Source: Thiobacillus sp. (lineage in GTDB: Bacteria; Pseudomonadota; Gammaproteobacteria; Burkholderiales; Thiobacillaceae). From it: a DNA stretch of 64,000 bases. The stretch spans positions 62,001 through 126,000 of the forward strand of contig JAIBEI010000007.1 of the NCBI GenBank assembly GCA_019459055.1. The letters run 5' to 3'. The position numbers were made by a program, and so were the translations under genes. Positions 38,514 to 47,205 of this stretch are shown piece after piece (positions within the stretch are counted from its first letter, which is position 1; each line of letters opens with the position of its first letter). Below the pieces are notes generated by a model. That model saw only the letters and a program-made list of their open reading frames with translations, was not told the DNA's origin and did not search any database.

Positions 38514-39988
38514 GGACGCACCTGCAGGCTCAGGATGAACCGGGTCTCTTCAGGCCTGGCTTCGCCCGAGGTTTTGCCGGTCAGGGTGGCGGTGGAGGCA
38601 GTGTTGACCGGGCTTGTCACGCGTTCGACCGCCGCAATGCCCGGTGTGGCGGCCAGCCGGGAGACGAAGCTGTCGATGCGCGACATGGCGGCACGATAGT
38701 TGCCGTCGAAGTCGGACAGTCGCGCATCCAGCATGATATTCGCCGTGGCGTTCGCCGTGTCCCGCAGCGTCAACGCCTTGATTACCACATCGGGGTGCGC
38801 GGCCAGCGCCTGCCCCAGCGGCAGGAACAGCGCGTTGATGTCGAGCGGCGAACGATTCAGCTGTGTGGCCAGGGCAAGGGTCTGGCCGAGCTGGTCGGGC
38901 CGGGTGGCGAGCACGGGGAAGTTGCGCACGATGGCGGCGTGGCGTGCATCGCCGCGTTGCACCTCGCCCTCAATCCGCAGCGCCTGGTTGCGCAGGTCCT
39001 GGGTATTGAGCCAATAGGCGGTGGTGAGGGTCAATCCGGTCGCGGCGACGATGCCTGCCGCCAGATTCAGGCCGCGCCGCCAGCGGAACTCGGTATGGCG
39101 TTGCAGCAGTTCGGGCGGCGCCAGATTCAGTTGCACGGGTTCACCCCCAATCGCTGCGAGCGGTGCGATCTCCGGAGTGGCGGCCAGGAAACTGTCGGGA
39201 ATGCGCAATGCCCGCGCGAGGCTCGTCATGTCGATGAGTCGCGTGCTGAATGCGGGGTCGGCATTGAGCGGGGCCTGCGCGCTGTCGAGCTGGCCGCTGG
39301 GGTCCAGCAGCAGCACATGCAGCCGGGCTTCGCGCGGCAGGATGCGCTGGCCGGTGAGATAAAGCTGGGTCTTGGCAATTTCGTCGGCCGCATTGCCCGG
39401 CAGCTGGGTGGGCGTGTCGCTGCCGATCAGGCGCGAAAAACGCAGCAGGCCGTTGTGATAGTAGGACAGCCGCAGGCTGTTGTTGAGACGGCACGCCAGC
39501 AGCGTGTGCGGCGCCTGCACCCGCAGCCTGGCCAGCAGGTGCTGGTACGCCAGCGCCAGCGGGGTGATGCCGCACAGCGGCACCCGTTCGCGATGCAGCA
39601 CGATGAGCCAGGGCATCAGCCATTCGGCATCGGTGAGGGCGGCCAGCAGGTAGCGGTCGTCGCGGCGGCCGGTCGTTTCGCGGGTTTGCCGCCAGGCGCC
39701 GGTGAAACGTGCGTTGCGGAACACCTGTTTGAGCTTGCGTGCCAGCACTTCGTCGCGTGCGTGCCCCTGCACGTGCGGCAGAATCTCGCTGCGGTAATCC
39801 TCGTCCACCGTGTCGACGACCAGCAGCACCGGCAGCTGCGCGTGCTTGACCAGCACCTTACGAAACGCTGCGAGCCCCGTTTCGCTGGGGGCAAACTCAC
39901 CCAGCCAGTGCATGTGGCCGGGCCGCCAGTCGAGCACGCCGATCTGGCGTGGGGTGGCAAGCAGGATCAGGCGGTGGTCGAACATCAT
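38510..39988 (-). CDS. Fused PilM/PilN (GspL/MshI-like) alignment protein
   Basis: A 492-residue protein. Residues 1-310 form a cytosolic region that looks like a reduced PilM/GspL actin-like domain (ILLATPRQIGVLDW, VLLVVDTVDEDYRSEILPHV). A QLNLAPPELLQ motif near 305 resembles the PilN cytosolic tail that docks to PilM. One membrane helix (about 328-348) and a periplasmic domain follow. This is the arrangement of MshI/GspL. The assignment rests on architecture and position between GspF-like and PilO-like genes. Confidence 0.65.
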   Translation of the reverse strand: MMFDHRLILLATPRQIGVLDWRPGHMHWLGEFAPSETGLAAFRKVLVKHAQLPVLLVVDTVDEDYRSEILPHVQGHARDEVLARKLKQVFRNARFTGAWRQTRETTGRRDDRYLLAALTDAEWLMPWLIVLHRERVPLCGITPLALAYQHLLARLRVQAPHTLLACRLNNSLRLSYYHNGLLRFSRLIGSDTPTQLPGNAADEIAKTQLYLTGQRILPREARLHVLLLDPSGQLDSAQAPLNADPAFSTRLIDMTSLARALRIPDSFLAATPEIAPLAAIGGEPVQLNLAPPELLQRHTEFRWRRGLNLAAGIVAATGLTLTTAYWLNTQDLRNQALRIEGEVQRGDARHAAIVRNFPVLATRPDQLGQTLALATQLNRSPLDINALFLPLGQALAAHPDVVIKALTLRDTANATANIMLDARLSDFDGNYRAAMSRIDSFVSRLAATPGIAAVERVTSPVNTASTATLTGKTSGEARPEETRFILSLQVRP

Positions 39989-41190
39989 AACGGCAGGTTT
40001 CCGATCAGGTCGTAAACCGGCAGCAGCACCGACACGAGAATGCCGCCGAGCAGCAGGCCGAGGATGGCGGTGAGCAGCGGTTCCAGAACCCGCAGGCCGT
40101 TTTCGATCGAGTCGAGCACCTCACGGTTGTAGAAATACGTCACATTGTCCAGCGCCTCGTCGAGCGCGCCGGTGGATTCGCCCACGCGCAACATGCGGAT
40201 CACCAGCGGCGGGAACAGCGCCAGCGACTGGAAACTTTCAGACAGGCCGCGGCCATCGGCGATCTGCTGCGCCGCGCGATGGATGCCACGGGCGATCACC
40301 CGATTGCCGGCGACCATCTCGCCTGCACGCAACGCGTCGAGCACGGTGACCCCCGAGCGGTACATCATCGCCAGGGTATTGGTGAAGCGCGACAGCACGA
40401 TCTTCTGCACGATCGGGCCGATGATGGGTAGCCGCAACTGGGTGCGGTCCCACCATTCGCGTCCCGCCTCGGCTTGCGTTACCCACAGCGGCAGGCCGAT
40501 TCCAAGCGCCAGCGCCAGCAGCAGCCCGATCGGCCAGTACGACTGCATCACCTTCGATACGGCCATTAGAATCAGCGTCGGCAGCGGCAGCACCACCCCC
40601 ATGGTCTCGACCAGGGAGAGCACCTGCGGCACCAGATACAGCATCAAAAACAGGATGGCCGCGCCGACGACGGTCAGCACCATCGCCGGGTAGATCATCA
40701 GCCGTTTGGCCTTGGCGGCGACCTCCTCCTGCCACTTGAGCGATTCGCCCAGGCGATCGAACACCGCGTCCAGCAGGCCGGTCTGCTCGCCCGCGCGCAC
40801 GCTGTGGACGAACACGGCGCCGAATACCGCCGGATGCGCGGCAAGTGCCTGCGACAGCACCTTGCCGCCTTCCATGTCTTCCAGCAGCGCGGTCAGCACA
40901 TCGCGAAAGCCGCGTTTTTCCATGGTGTCGCGCAGGTCGCGCAAGCCGTCGAGCAGCGGAATCTTGGCGCGGGTGATGTAGCGCATGTGGATGCAGAAGG
41001 TGACCAGATCGCGCCGGGTGACGCGCTCGCGGCCGCTGGGGGCGTACTGGCGCGAAAGCTCCGCCAGTGTGATGAGATCGAGCCCCATGCGCTTCAGGCG
41101 CAGTTCGAGGTCGACGTCGTTGACGGCCGACAGCGTGCCCCGGGTGGTGCGGCCGGTCTGGTCGATGGCGCGGTAGTCGAAGAATGGCAT
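39985..41190 (-). CDS. Type II secretion/type IV pilus platform protein, GspF/PilC/MshG family
   Basis: A 401-residue inner-membrane protein with two T2SSF domains. Typical segments are FFDYRAIDQTGRTTRGTL at the start, FCIHMRYITRAKIPLLDGLRDL, VHSVRAGEQTGLLDAVFDRL, and LLLGGILVSVLLPVYDLIGNL at the end. About three or four membrane helices are visible. It couples the ATPase to pilin insertion or extraction. The MSHA context suggests MshG. Confidence 0.92.
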   Translation of the reverse strand: MPFFDYRAIDQTGRTTRGTLSAVNDVDLELRLKRMGLDLITLAELSRQYAPSGRERVTRRDLVTFCIHMRYITRAKIPLLDGLRDLRDTMEKRGFRDVLTALLEDMEGGKVLSQALAAHPAVFGAVFVHSVRAGEQTGLLDAVFDRLGESLKWQEEVAAKAKRLMIYPAMVLTVVGAAILFLMLYLVPQVLSLVETMGVVLPLPTLILMAVSKVMQSYWPIGLLLALALGIGLPLWVTQAEAGREWWDRTQLRLPIIGPIVQKIVLSRFTNTLAMMYRSGVTVLDALRAGEMVAGNRVIARGIHRAAQQIADGRGLSESFQSLALFPPLVIRMLRVGESTGALDEALDNVTYFYNREVLDSIENGLRVLEPLLTAILGLLLGGILVSVLLPVYDLIGNLPL

Positions 41191-41195
41191 GGTGT

Positions 41196-41318
41196 TAGGG
41201 GCCAGGGGTCAGGATTCAGGGGTTAGGGGGCCTTGTGCGGCTTGCCGCGCTTTATGAATTCATTGGTCGCGGCAAAGCCGCTCGTTCCCTGACCCCTGAA
41301 TCCTGACCTCTGACCCCT
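41196..41318. repeat. TCAGGATTCAGGG-type inverted repeat element with inner palindrome
   Basis: Left arm 41196-41226 contains CAGGGGTCAGGATTCAGGGG, and right arm 41287-41318 contains CCCTGACCCCTGAATCCTGA. The centre holds a second imperfect inverted repeat, GCGGCTTGCCGCG and CGCGGCAAAGCCGC. The arms match the element at 15226-15327. It separates the GspE-like and GspF-like genes, which are otherwise in an operon. Confidence 0.8.
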
Positions 41319-41320
41319 CA

Positions 41321-43018
41321 TCACACCCGCCCCGTCAAATCCACCACCCGCGCCACTTCCGCCAGCGAGGTCACGCCGTCCAGCACGCGCTTGACGCCGT
41401 CTTCGGCCAGCGGGTGATAGCCGTGCTCGAGCGCGGCGCGGCGGATTTCGTGCAGCGGCGCGTGGTCGGCGACCAGTTCGTCCAGCCGGGGGTCCATCCG
41501 CAACAGCTCGATCAGGGCAAGGCGGCCTTTGTAGCCTTTGTTGCTGCACGCCGGACAGCCGGTGGCGCGAAAGATCCACGGCGGCTGGGCCGGGTCGGTG
41601 CCGAGAATACGCGCTTCGTCTTCGTCCGGCATGTAGGCCTCCCGGCAGTGCGGGCACAGTTTGCGCACCAGGCGCTGCGCGACGACACCGATGATGTTGC
41701 CGGACAGGATGCCGGGCTGGATGCCGATGTCCATCAGGCGCGGGAACACGCCGAGCGCGGAGTTGGTGTGCAGGGTGGTGAACACCTGATGGCCGGTCAT
41801 CGCGGCGCGGAAGGCCATTTCGGCGGTGTCCTTGTCGCGGATTTCGCCGACCAGGATGATGTCGGGATCCTGCCGCATGATCGAACGGATGCCGTTGGCG
41901 AAGTCGAGTTTGAGCGTTTCGTTGACCGAGCTCTGGCGCATCAGGGTGACCGGGTACTCGACCGGGTCTTCCAGCGTCATGATGTTGACGGTTTCGTCGT
42001 TCAGATGCGACAGCATCGAATACAGCGTGGTGGTCTTGCCGGAGCCCGTCGGGCCGGTGACGACCAGGATGCCTTCGGGCCGCGCCATCATCAGTTTCAG
42101 TTCGCGCAGGGCGTCGGCGGTGAAGCCCATCTGTTCCAGCGGCATGATGGATTTTTCGCGGTCGAGGATGCGCAGCACCAGGTTCTCGCCGTGGATGCCG
42201 GGCTGCGAGGACACGCGGAAATCGATCGGGCGGCCGTTCAGCGTCAGCGACATGCGGCCGTCCTGCGGCGCGCGCGTCTCGGCGATGTTCATCCCGGACA
42301 GCACTTTCAGCCGTACCAGAATGCCCGGCCAGTAGGTCTTGTGCAGGCTGCGGATCTGCTCCAGTACGCCGTCGATGCGGTAGCGGATGCGCAGGAAGGC
42401 GTGCTCGGGCTCGAAGTGGATGTCGGAGGATTCGCGCTTCACCGCGTCGGTCAGCAGCGCGCCGACCAGCCGCACCACCGGCTGGGTGTATTCCTCGGTG
42501 TCGGGGTTGAGGCTGGCGTAATCGACTTCGCCGGTCTCGATCTCGCGCAGGATGCCGTCGAGCGAGAGGTCGAAGCCGTAGAACTTGTCGATGCATTCCA
42601 GCAACTGTGCTTCGGCCGCCAGCAGGGTGTCGATTTCGAGCTGGCCGCCGAGTGCAGCGCGCAGCTGGTCGAGCGCGACCACGTTGAACATGTCGGTGGT
42701 CGCCAGCGTCAGCACGTTGCGCGCGGCGTCATGCGCGATCGGCAGCAGATGGTGGCGGCGGGCGAATTCCTCGGGCACCAGCTGCAGCGCTTCGGGGTCG
42801 GCCACCACCTGGGCGAGATCGATGCCCTGGCTGCCGAGTGCGTTGGCGAGCTGGTCGCGCAACACCGCCTCGGTCATGAAGCCCAACGCAACCAGCTGGC
42901 GGCCGATCGGCAGGCCGGTCGTTTTCTGTTCCTTCAGGCCGATGCGCAGCTGGTCGAGGGTGATGAGCCCCTGCGAGACCAGGGTCTCGCCCATCCGGAG
43001 TTTTTTTCTGCGCTCCAT
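41321..43018 (-). CDS. Type II secretion/pilus assembly ATPase, GspE/PilB/MshE family
   Basis: A 565-residue hexameric ATPase. An N-terminal GspE N1E domain (from KLRMGETLVSQGLITLDQL) is followed by the catalytic core: Walker A GPTGSGKTTTLYSM, Asp box EDPVEYPV, Walker B VGEIRDKDTAEMA and His box TGHQVFTTLHTNSA. The tetracysteine zinc module CPHCREAY...CPACSNKG is present, as in extension ATPases. It drives pilin polymerisation. N-terminal MshE domains bind cyclic di-GMP in Vibrio; whether this one does is not determined. Confidence 0.94.
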   Translation of the reverse strand: MERRKKLRMGETLVSQGLITLDQLRIGLKEQKTTGLPIGRQLVALGFMTEAVLRDQLANALGSQGIDLAQVVADPEALQLVPEEFARRHHLLPIAHDAARNVLTLATTDMFNVVALDQLRAALGGQLEIDTLLAAEAQLLECIDKFYGFDLSLDGILREIETGEVDYASLNPDTEEYTQPVVRLVGALLTDAVKRESSDIHFEPEHAFLRIRYRIDGVLEQIRSLHKTYWPGILVRLKVLSGMNIAETRAPQDGRMSLTLNGRPIDFRVSSQPGIHGENLVLRILDREKSIMPLEQMGFTADALRELKLMMARPEGILVVTGPTGSGKTTTLYSMLSHLNDETVNIMTLEDPVEYPVTLMRQSSVNETLKLDFANGIRSIMRQDPDIILVGEIRDKDTAEMAFRAAMTGHQVFTTLHTNSALGVFPRLMDIGIQPGILSGNIIGVVAQRLVRKLCPHCREAYMPDEDEARILGTDPAQPPWIFRATGCPACSNKGYKGRLALIELLRMDPRLDELVADHAPLHEIRRAALEHGYHPLAEDGVKRVLDGVTSLAEVARVVDLTGRV

Positions 43019-43028
43019 GCGAGTGTTC

Positions 43029-44156
43029 TTATCGAAGCGACTTCAGCTGCTGCACGCGCGCTTCGGCCTGAGCGCGGTCGAAGCGGTGCGCGCCGCCGCT
43101 GGCGAGCGCTTTTTCGTAATACGTCAGCGCCGTCGGATACTGGCGCAACTGGTCGAGGCTGACCGCCAGGTTGAAGGCGTAATCGCCGTGATCCGGTGCG
43201 CCGCGCCAGGCTTCGAAGTAGGCGGCCTGGGCATCGTTCCAACGCACCTGCTCGGCGTAGAGGTTGCCGAGCGTCTGGTAAAGCTGCGGGCTGGGGTCGC
43301 GTTCGATCAGCGTTTTCAGGCGGCTTTCGGCTGCCTGGCTGTCGGTGTTGCCGAGCAGGTCGAGCAGCGCGCCCTGGGCGGTGGCATTGCGCGGGTCGAG
43401 ATCGAGCACCTCGCGATACAGGCGCTGCGCGTCCGCCTCGCGGTCTTGCATGCTGGCGATCGCCGCCAGTCCCAGCAGCGCATCCACACTGCTCCCGCGG
43501 GCGGCAGCCTGGGCGTAGAGCCGCTGCGCTTCGGTCAGCGCGCCGCGCCGATAGGCGGCGTACGCCTGGTCGAGTAAGGCGGATTGCGCATCGGGCTGGA
43601 ACAGCGGCAGTGCAGCGGCGGGCGCGCGCACGGGTTCGGCTGTGCGAGGGGCGCTGCGCGCAGGCGCGACCTCGGCGGACGTCCCGGCCGCGGGAGCGGG
43701 TTGCGACAATGCGGGTGAAGCGGGCGCAGGCGCGGGTTCGGTGACGGTCGGGATCTGGCTCACTGAAGCAGCGGGCTCGGCAGCGGGATAGGCCGGGGTG
43801 ACGGATGGCGCAACGGGCGCCGCGGTGGTTTCAGGCGCGGGCGCAACCGCAGCGGGGGGCTGCAAGGCAAAGTACAGATAAATCCCGTAGCCCAGCGCGA
43901 CCAGCACGGCCAGCAGGGCGGCGAGCGGCACCAGCGAGAGTTGCGGCCAGCGGAAAGCCGGTGCGCGGCGTGACTCGGGCGTGGCCCCGCTGCTGCCGAG
44001 CAGCAGGCCCGGCGGCTCCACCCATTCGCGCGCCTGGCCGAAGCCGGGCGCGCCCAGGGGGTCCAGTTCGAGGTCGCCCTCATCGCGGTTGCCGGATCCG
44101 GACTTGTCCGCATTGGCGGATTCGGCCTGTTTCAGCGCTTTGAGAAGCAGGCTCAA
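43029..44156 (-). CDS. TPR protein, MshN-like
   Basis: A 375-residue protein. A short cytosolic N-terminus (MSLLLKALKQAESANADKS) precedes one membrane helix (LSLVPLAALLAVLVALGYGI, about 70-90). A long Pro/Ala linker (about 95-185) and tetratricopeptide repeats (about 195-370) follow. The opening SLLLKALKQAE is typical of MshN/GspB-like proteins beside secretins. It likely scaffolds the secretin across the periplasm (inference). It overlaps the secretin stop by four bases. Confidence 0.8.
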   Translation of the reverse strand: MSLLLKALKQAESANADKSGSGNRDEGDLELDPLGAPGFGQAREWVEPPGLLLGSSGATPESRRAPAFRWPQLSLVPLAALLAVLVALGYGIYLYFALQPPAAVAPAPETTAAPVAPSVTPAYPAAEPAASVSQIPTVTEPAPAPASPALSQPAPAAGTSAEVAPARSAPRTAEPVRAPAAALPLFQPDAQSALLDQAYAAYRRGALTEAQRLYAQAAARGSSVDALLGLAAIASMQDREADAQRLYREVLDLDPRNATAQGALLDLLGNTDSQAAESRLKTLIERDPSPQLYQTLGNLYAEQVRWNDAQAAYFEAWRGAPDHGDYAFNLAVSLDQLRQYPTALTYYEKALASGGAHRFDRAQAEARVQQLKSLR

Positions 44157-45901
44157 GGCGTGCTCCGTGCCGTGCCGGGAAGCAGGCGCTGGAACCGGCG
44201 CAATTCATCACTTTCCAGCGTGGGGCTGGACACCACGATGGGGCGCAGGAAGATCACCAGCTCGGTCTGGCTGTTGATGCGCTCATGCTGGCCGAATACG
44301 GCACCGATGCCTTCCGGCCGCGACAGCCCCGGCAGCCCATCGCGCGCGTTGTTGCTGTCGTCCTGGATCAGGCCGCCGAGGATCACGGTCTGGCCGCTTT
44401 GCACCTGCAGCAGCGATTCCATTTCGCGCACCTGAATGACGGGCACCTGGTTGGGGATATTGGTGGGAATGCTGGGATTGGGGTCGCGGACAAAGCCGAC
44501 ATTGCGTGAAATCGTCGGGCGAACGGTCAGCGAAACCATGCCATTTTGGTTGATCTGCGGCGTCATCGTCATGACGATGCCGACCGGCACGGTTTGCGGG
44601 GTGGTGGTGAAGGTGGTCGTAGTCCCGACATTCGCGGTCGTGGTGGTGTCCGCCTTGACATTGAAATAGACCAGATTGTCGACCACCTTGAGCAGCGCAG
44701 TCTGGTTGTTCAGGGCCATCAGCTTGGGGCTGGAGAGCACTTTGGTCTTGCCGAAGGATTCCAGCAGGTCGATTGCAGCTGTGAAGCCATTGTTCCCGCT
44801 GTTGGTGTAGGTGGCCTGGATGAATGGGCTCAGCGTGCCGGCCAGCGCATTGGTGCCGCCGCCGAGGGTGTTGATGGCCCAACCGGTGGTGCCCTGCAGG
44901 GCTTTCGACCAGTCGATCCCGGCGCGGTATTGATCCTTCAGGCTGACCTCGACGATCGTCGCCTCGATCAGCACCTGGCGCTGCGCGGACTGCATCACGC
45001 GGTCGAGGTACTGCTGCACCAGTTCCTGCTGCTTGGCGGTGCCCAGAACGGATACGGTACCGGCCACCGGATTGACCGCCACATCGTATTTTCCGTCGCC
45101 CGTGGGCTGGCTGGCGAATGCGGCGGTGAACAGACTGGCCGCACCTGCGCCGGCCTTGCTGGCAGCTTCGGCTTGCGACACCCGTTCGGCGCGCTCGGCT
45201 CTTTCGGCGTCCAGTCGGGCGGCGCGCTCTTCGATGCTCTGCGTGACCGCGCGGGTGCCGGCGAGAAGGGTGCGGATATTGTCGGCCAGCACGGCCCACA
45301 GGTCATTGCTGGTCTGGCTGGCGACGGTTGTGCTGGAGGAGTTGCCGGTCGTGGCGCCGGCTGTGCCGGCGGCACTGCCGGTGCTGGCGATTTCGGCCGC
45401 CACGCCAACGCTGGAGGTGGTGTTTCGAACGACGTTGACGTAGTTGATCGTATACGTTTTGACGTAGGCGGTGTCGGGCATGATTGATATCGTGCGGCCG
45501 TTCATTTCGTAACGCAGATCGGCCTGCCGCGCGATGCGCTCGAGAATGGCGGGTAGCGGTTCCTGCACGGCGTTGAGTGAGACACGCCCGGTGATGCCCG
45601 GATGCAAATCGATGTTGTATTGCGTATCGCGCGCGATGGAAAACAGCAGGTCTTTCACCGGCACGTCGTTGACCACCACGGTATAGGTCGGCACCGGCGC
45701 GCTCGGCCTGGGTGGAGCCAGCGCAGGCGCGGCCTTCACTGGCGCGGGCGGCGGGGCGACCGGCATCACGGGCTGGGTGGGCTGGCCGATGTGGCCAGGC
45801 GAGGTGTCGAACGCCTGCGGCGGCACGCATCCTCCCAACAGCACGAGACCAACCAACGCCAGGCCCGTCGATACAGAGTGTTTCAACACAGCATTCATCA
45901 T
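44153..45901 (-). CDS. mshL: MSHA-type pilus secretin MshL
   Basis: A 582-residue outer-membrane secretin. The signal sequence ends in a lipobox (LVLLGGC), so it is probably a lipoprotein. A Pro-rich linker, an STN-like domain (VPVKDLLFSIARDTQYNIDLHPG), an N1-type domain and the C-terminal secretin domain (VLSSPKLMALNNQTALLKV, then QSGQTVILGGLIQDD) follow. The order with ExeA/MshM upstream and MshN downstream matches MSHA loci. An Ala/Glu-rich insert (RAARLDAERAERAERVSQAEA) lies near residue 230. Confidence 0.9.
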   Translation of the reverse strand: MMNAVLKHSVSTGLALVGLVLLGGCVPPQAFDTSPGHIGQPTQPVMPVAPPPAPVKAAPALAPPRPSAPVPTYTVVVNDVPVKDLLFSIARDTQYNIDLHPGITGRVSLNAVQEPLPAILERIARQADLRYEMNGRTISIMPDTAYVKTYTINYVNVVRNTTSSVGVAAEIASTGSAAGTAGATTGNSSSTTVASQTSNDLWAVLADNIRTLLAGTRAVTQSIEERAARLDAERAERAERVSQAEAASKAGAGAASLFTAAFASQPTGDGKYDVAVNPVAGTVSVLGTAKQQELVQQYLDRVMQSAQRQVLIEATIVEVSLKDQYRAGIDWSKALQGTTGWAINTLGGGTNALAGTLSPFIQATYTNSGNNGFTAAIDLLESFGKTKVLSSPKLMALNNQTALLKVVDNLVYFNVKADTTTTANVGTTTTFTTTPQTVPVGIVMTMTPQINQNGMVSLTVRPTISRNVGFVRDPNPSIPTNIPNQVPVIQVREMESLLQVQSGQTVILGGLIQDDSNNARDGLPGLSRPEGIGAVFGQHERINSQTELVIFLRPIVVSSPTLESDELRRFQRLLPGTARSTP

Positions 45902-47199
45902 CCTGTTGGTAAGACTACGGTGCGCATTTTGCCGACTGTGCGTAGAAACGGTGTGCTCCCGGGCGGGGCGGCCAATGTACGCAGGGCCGCCATCGCCGTC
46001 TCGCGGTCGGGAAACTCGCCTGCCAGGATCATCCAGGCAGGCGCCCCTCGGCTCAGGCCATGCAGTACCCGAACCGGCTGTGGCGTGGCGGCACTCAAGC
46101 TGTTTAGTAATACGGCTGCCTGCGCTGCTTCTTTAGCCGAGGCGAGCTGGATGACATGGGTGTCGGGCGCGGCGGTGACGAGCCAGCGCCGGGTCTGCCG
46201 GGCCAGGTCGACGACGTCGGGGGGAGCGGGTGTGGCGGAAGGTCGAGCGGTCTGGGATGGGGGGGGCGAGGGCAACGAGGCGGATGGCGAAGGCGCCTGC
46301 CAGGCGACAAAGGCCAGCAGGCCCAGCGCGGCCGCCAGTCCGGCGCTCAACCACGCCAAGCGAAGCCTGCGCGTGGCGGGCTGCCGTTGGAATGGCTGCA
46401 TTTCTGCGTCGCCCGCCGCCGCCTCAAGATGGGCCGGGGTAAGCGTATGGGTTTGCCCGGCATAGGCCGCCAGCAGGGTTTTGTCGGCCAGCACATTGAT
46501 GCGGCGCGACAGGCCGCGGGAAAGTCGGGTCATGCGCGCGATCAGTGCCGGCGCAAACAAGTCGGGGCCGCGATAGCCAGCGACTGCCAGCCGTGCGCGC
46601 AAGTATGCGGCCACTTCGGATTCGGTCAGCGGCGACAGATTCAGGCTCAGGGTAATGCGGTCCTTCAGCTGGCGGATGCGCGGATCGGCCAGCAGCGCAT
46701 CGAATTCGGGCTGGCCGAACAGCACGATCTGCAGCAGCTTGTCGGTAGCGGTTTCCAGGTTGGTCAGCAGCCGCAGGAATTCCAGGTTGTCGAGCGCGAT
46801 GCCCTGCGCCTCCTCGACGAACACCACTACGCGTCGCCCGGCCGTGTGGCGGGCCAGCAGCGTGGTATTGAGTTGTGCCAGCCGGGCCTGTCGTCCGCTC
46901 TCCGGGGTGTCGACCCCCAGGTCGGCCAGGATTGCCGCCAGCATGTCGTCGGGTGGCAGAGTGGGATTGCCGAGATAGACGCTGTCGACGCTGTCGGGCA
47001 ACTGGGCGGCCAGCTTGCGACACAGCATGGTTTTGCCGCTGCCGACTTCGCCCACCACCTTGACGATGCCCTCGCCCTGGCCGATGGCGTAGAGCAGCGC
47101 GGCGAGCATCTCGCCGCGCTGGCCGCCTGCATACCAGTACTCGGTATTCGGCGTGATGCGGAAGGGCGCTTCCTTCAGGCCGAAATAGTCAAGGTACAC
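45898..47199 (-). CDS. ExeA/GspA/MshM-type AAA ATPase
   Basis: A 433-residue protein. MYLDYFGLKEAPFRITPNTE is the standard opening of the ExeA family, with Walker A GEVGSGKT at 50-57 and VVVFVEEAQGI as Walker B. One membrane helix (about 283-302) and a Pro-rich linker lead to a periplasmic C-terminal domain with a SPOR-like look (THVIQLASAKEAAQAA, then ILAGEFPDRETAMAAL). ExeA-type proteins help insert the secretin through the peptidoglycan. It is 6 bases downstream of the response regulator gene. Confidence 0.9.
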   Translation of the reverse strand: MYLDYFGLKEAPFRITPNTEYWYAGGQRGEMLAALLYAIGQGEGIVKVVGEVGSGKTMLCRKLAAQLPDSVDSVYLGNPTLPPDDMLAAILADLGVDTPESGRQARLAQLNTTLLARHTAGRRVVVFVEEAQGIALDNLEFLRLLTNLETATDKLLQIVLFGQPEFDALLADPRIRQLKDRITLSLNLSPLTESEVAAYLRARLAVAGYRGPDLFAPALIARMTRLSRGLSRRINVLADKTLLAAYAGQTHTLTPAHLEAAAGDAEMQPFQRQPATRRLRLAWLSAGLAAALGLLAFVAWQAPSPSASLPSPPPSQTARPSATPAPPDVVDLARQTRRWLVTAAPDTHVIQLASAKEAAQAAVLLNSLSAATPQPVRVLHGLSRGAPAWMILAGEFPDRETAMAALRTLAAPPGSTPFLRTVGKMRTVVLPTG

Positions 47200-47205
47200 A
47201 GAGGC

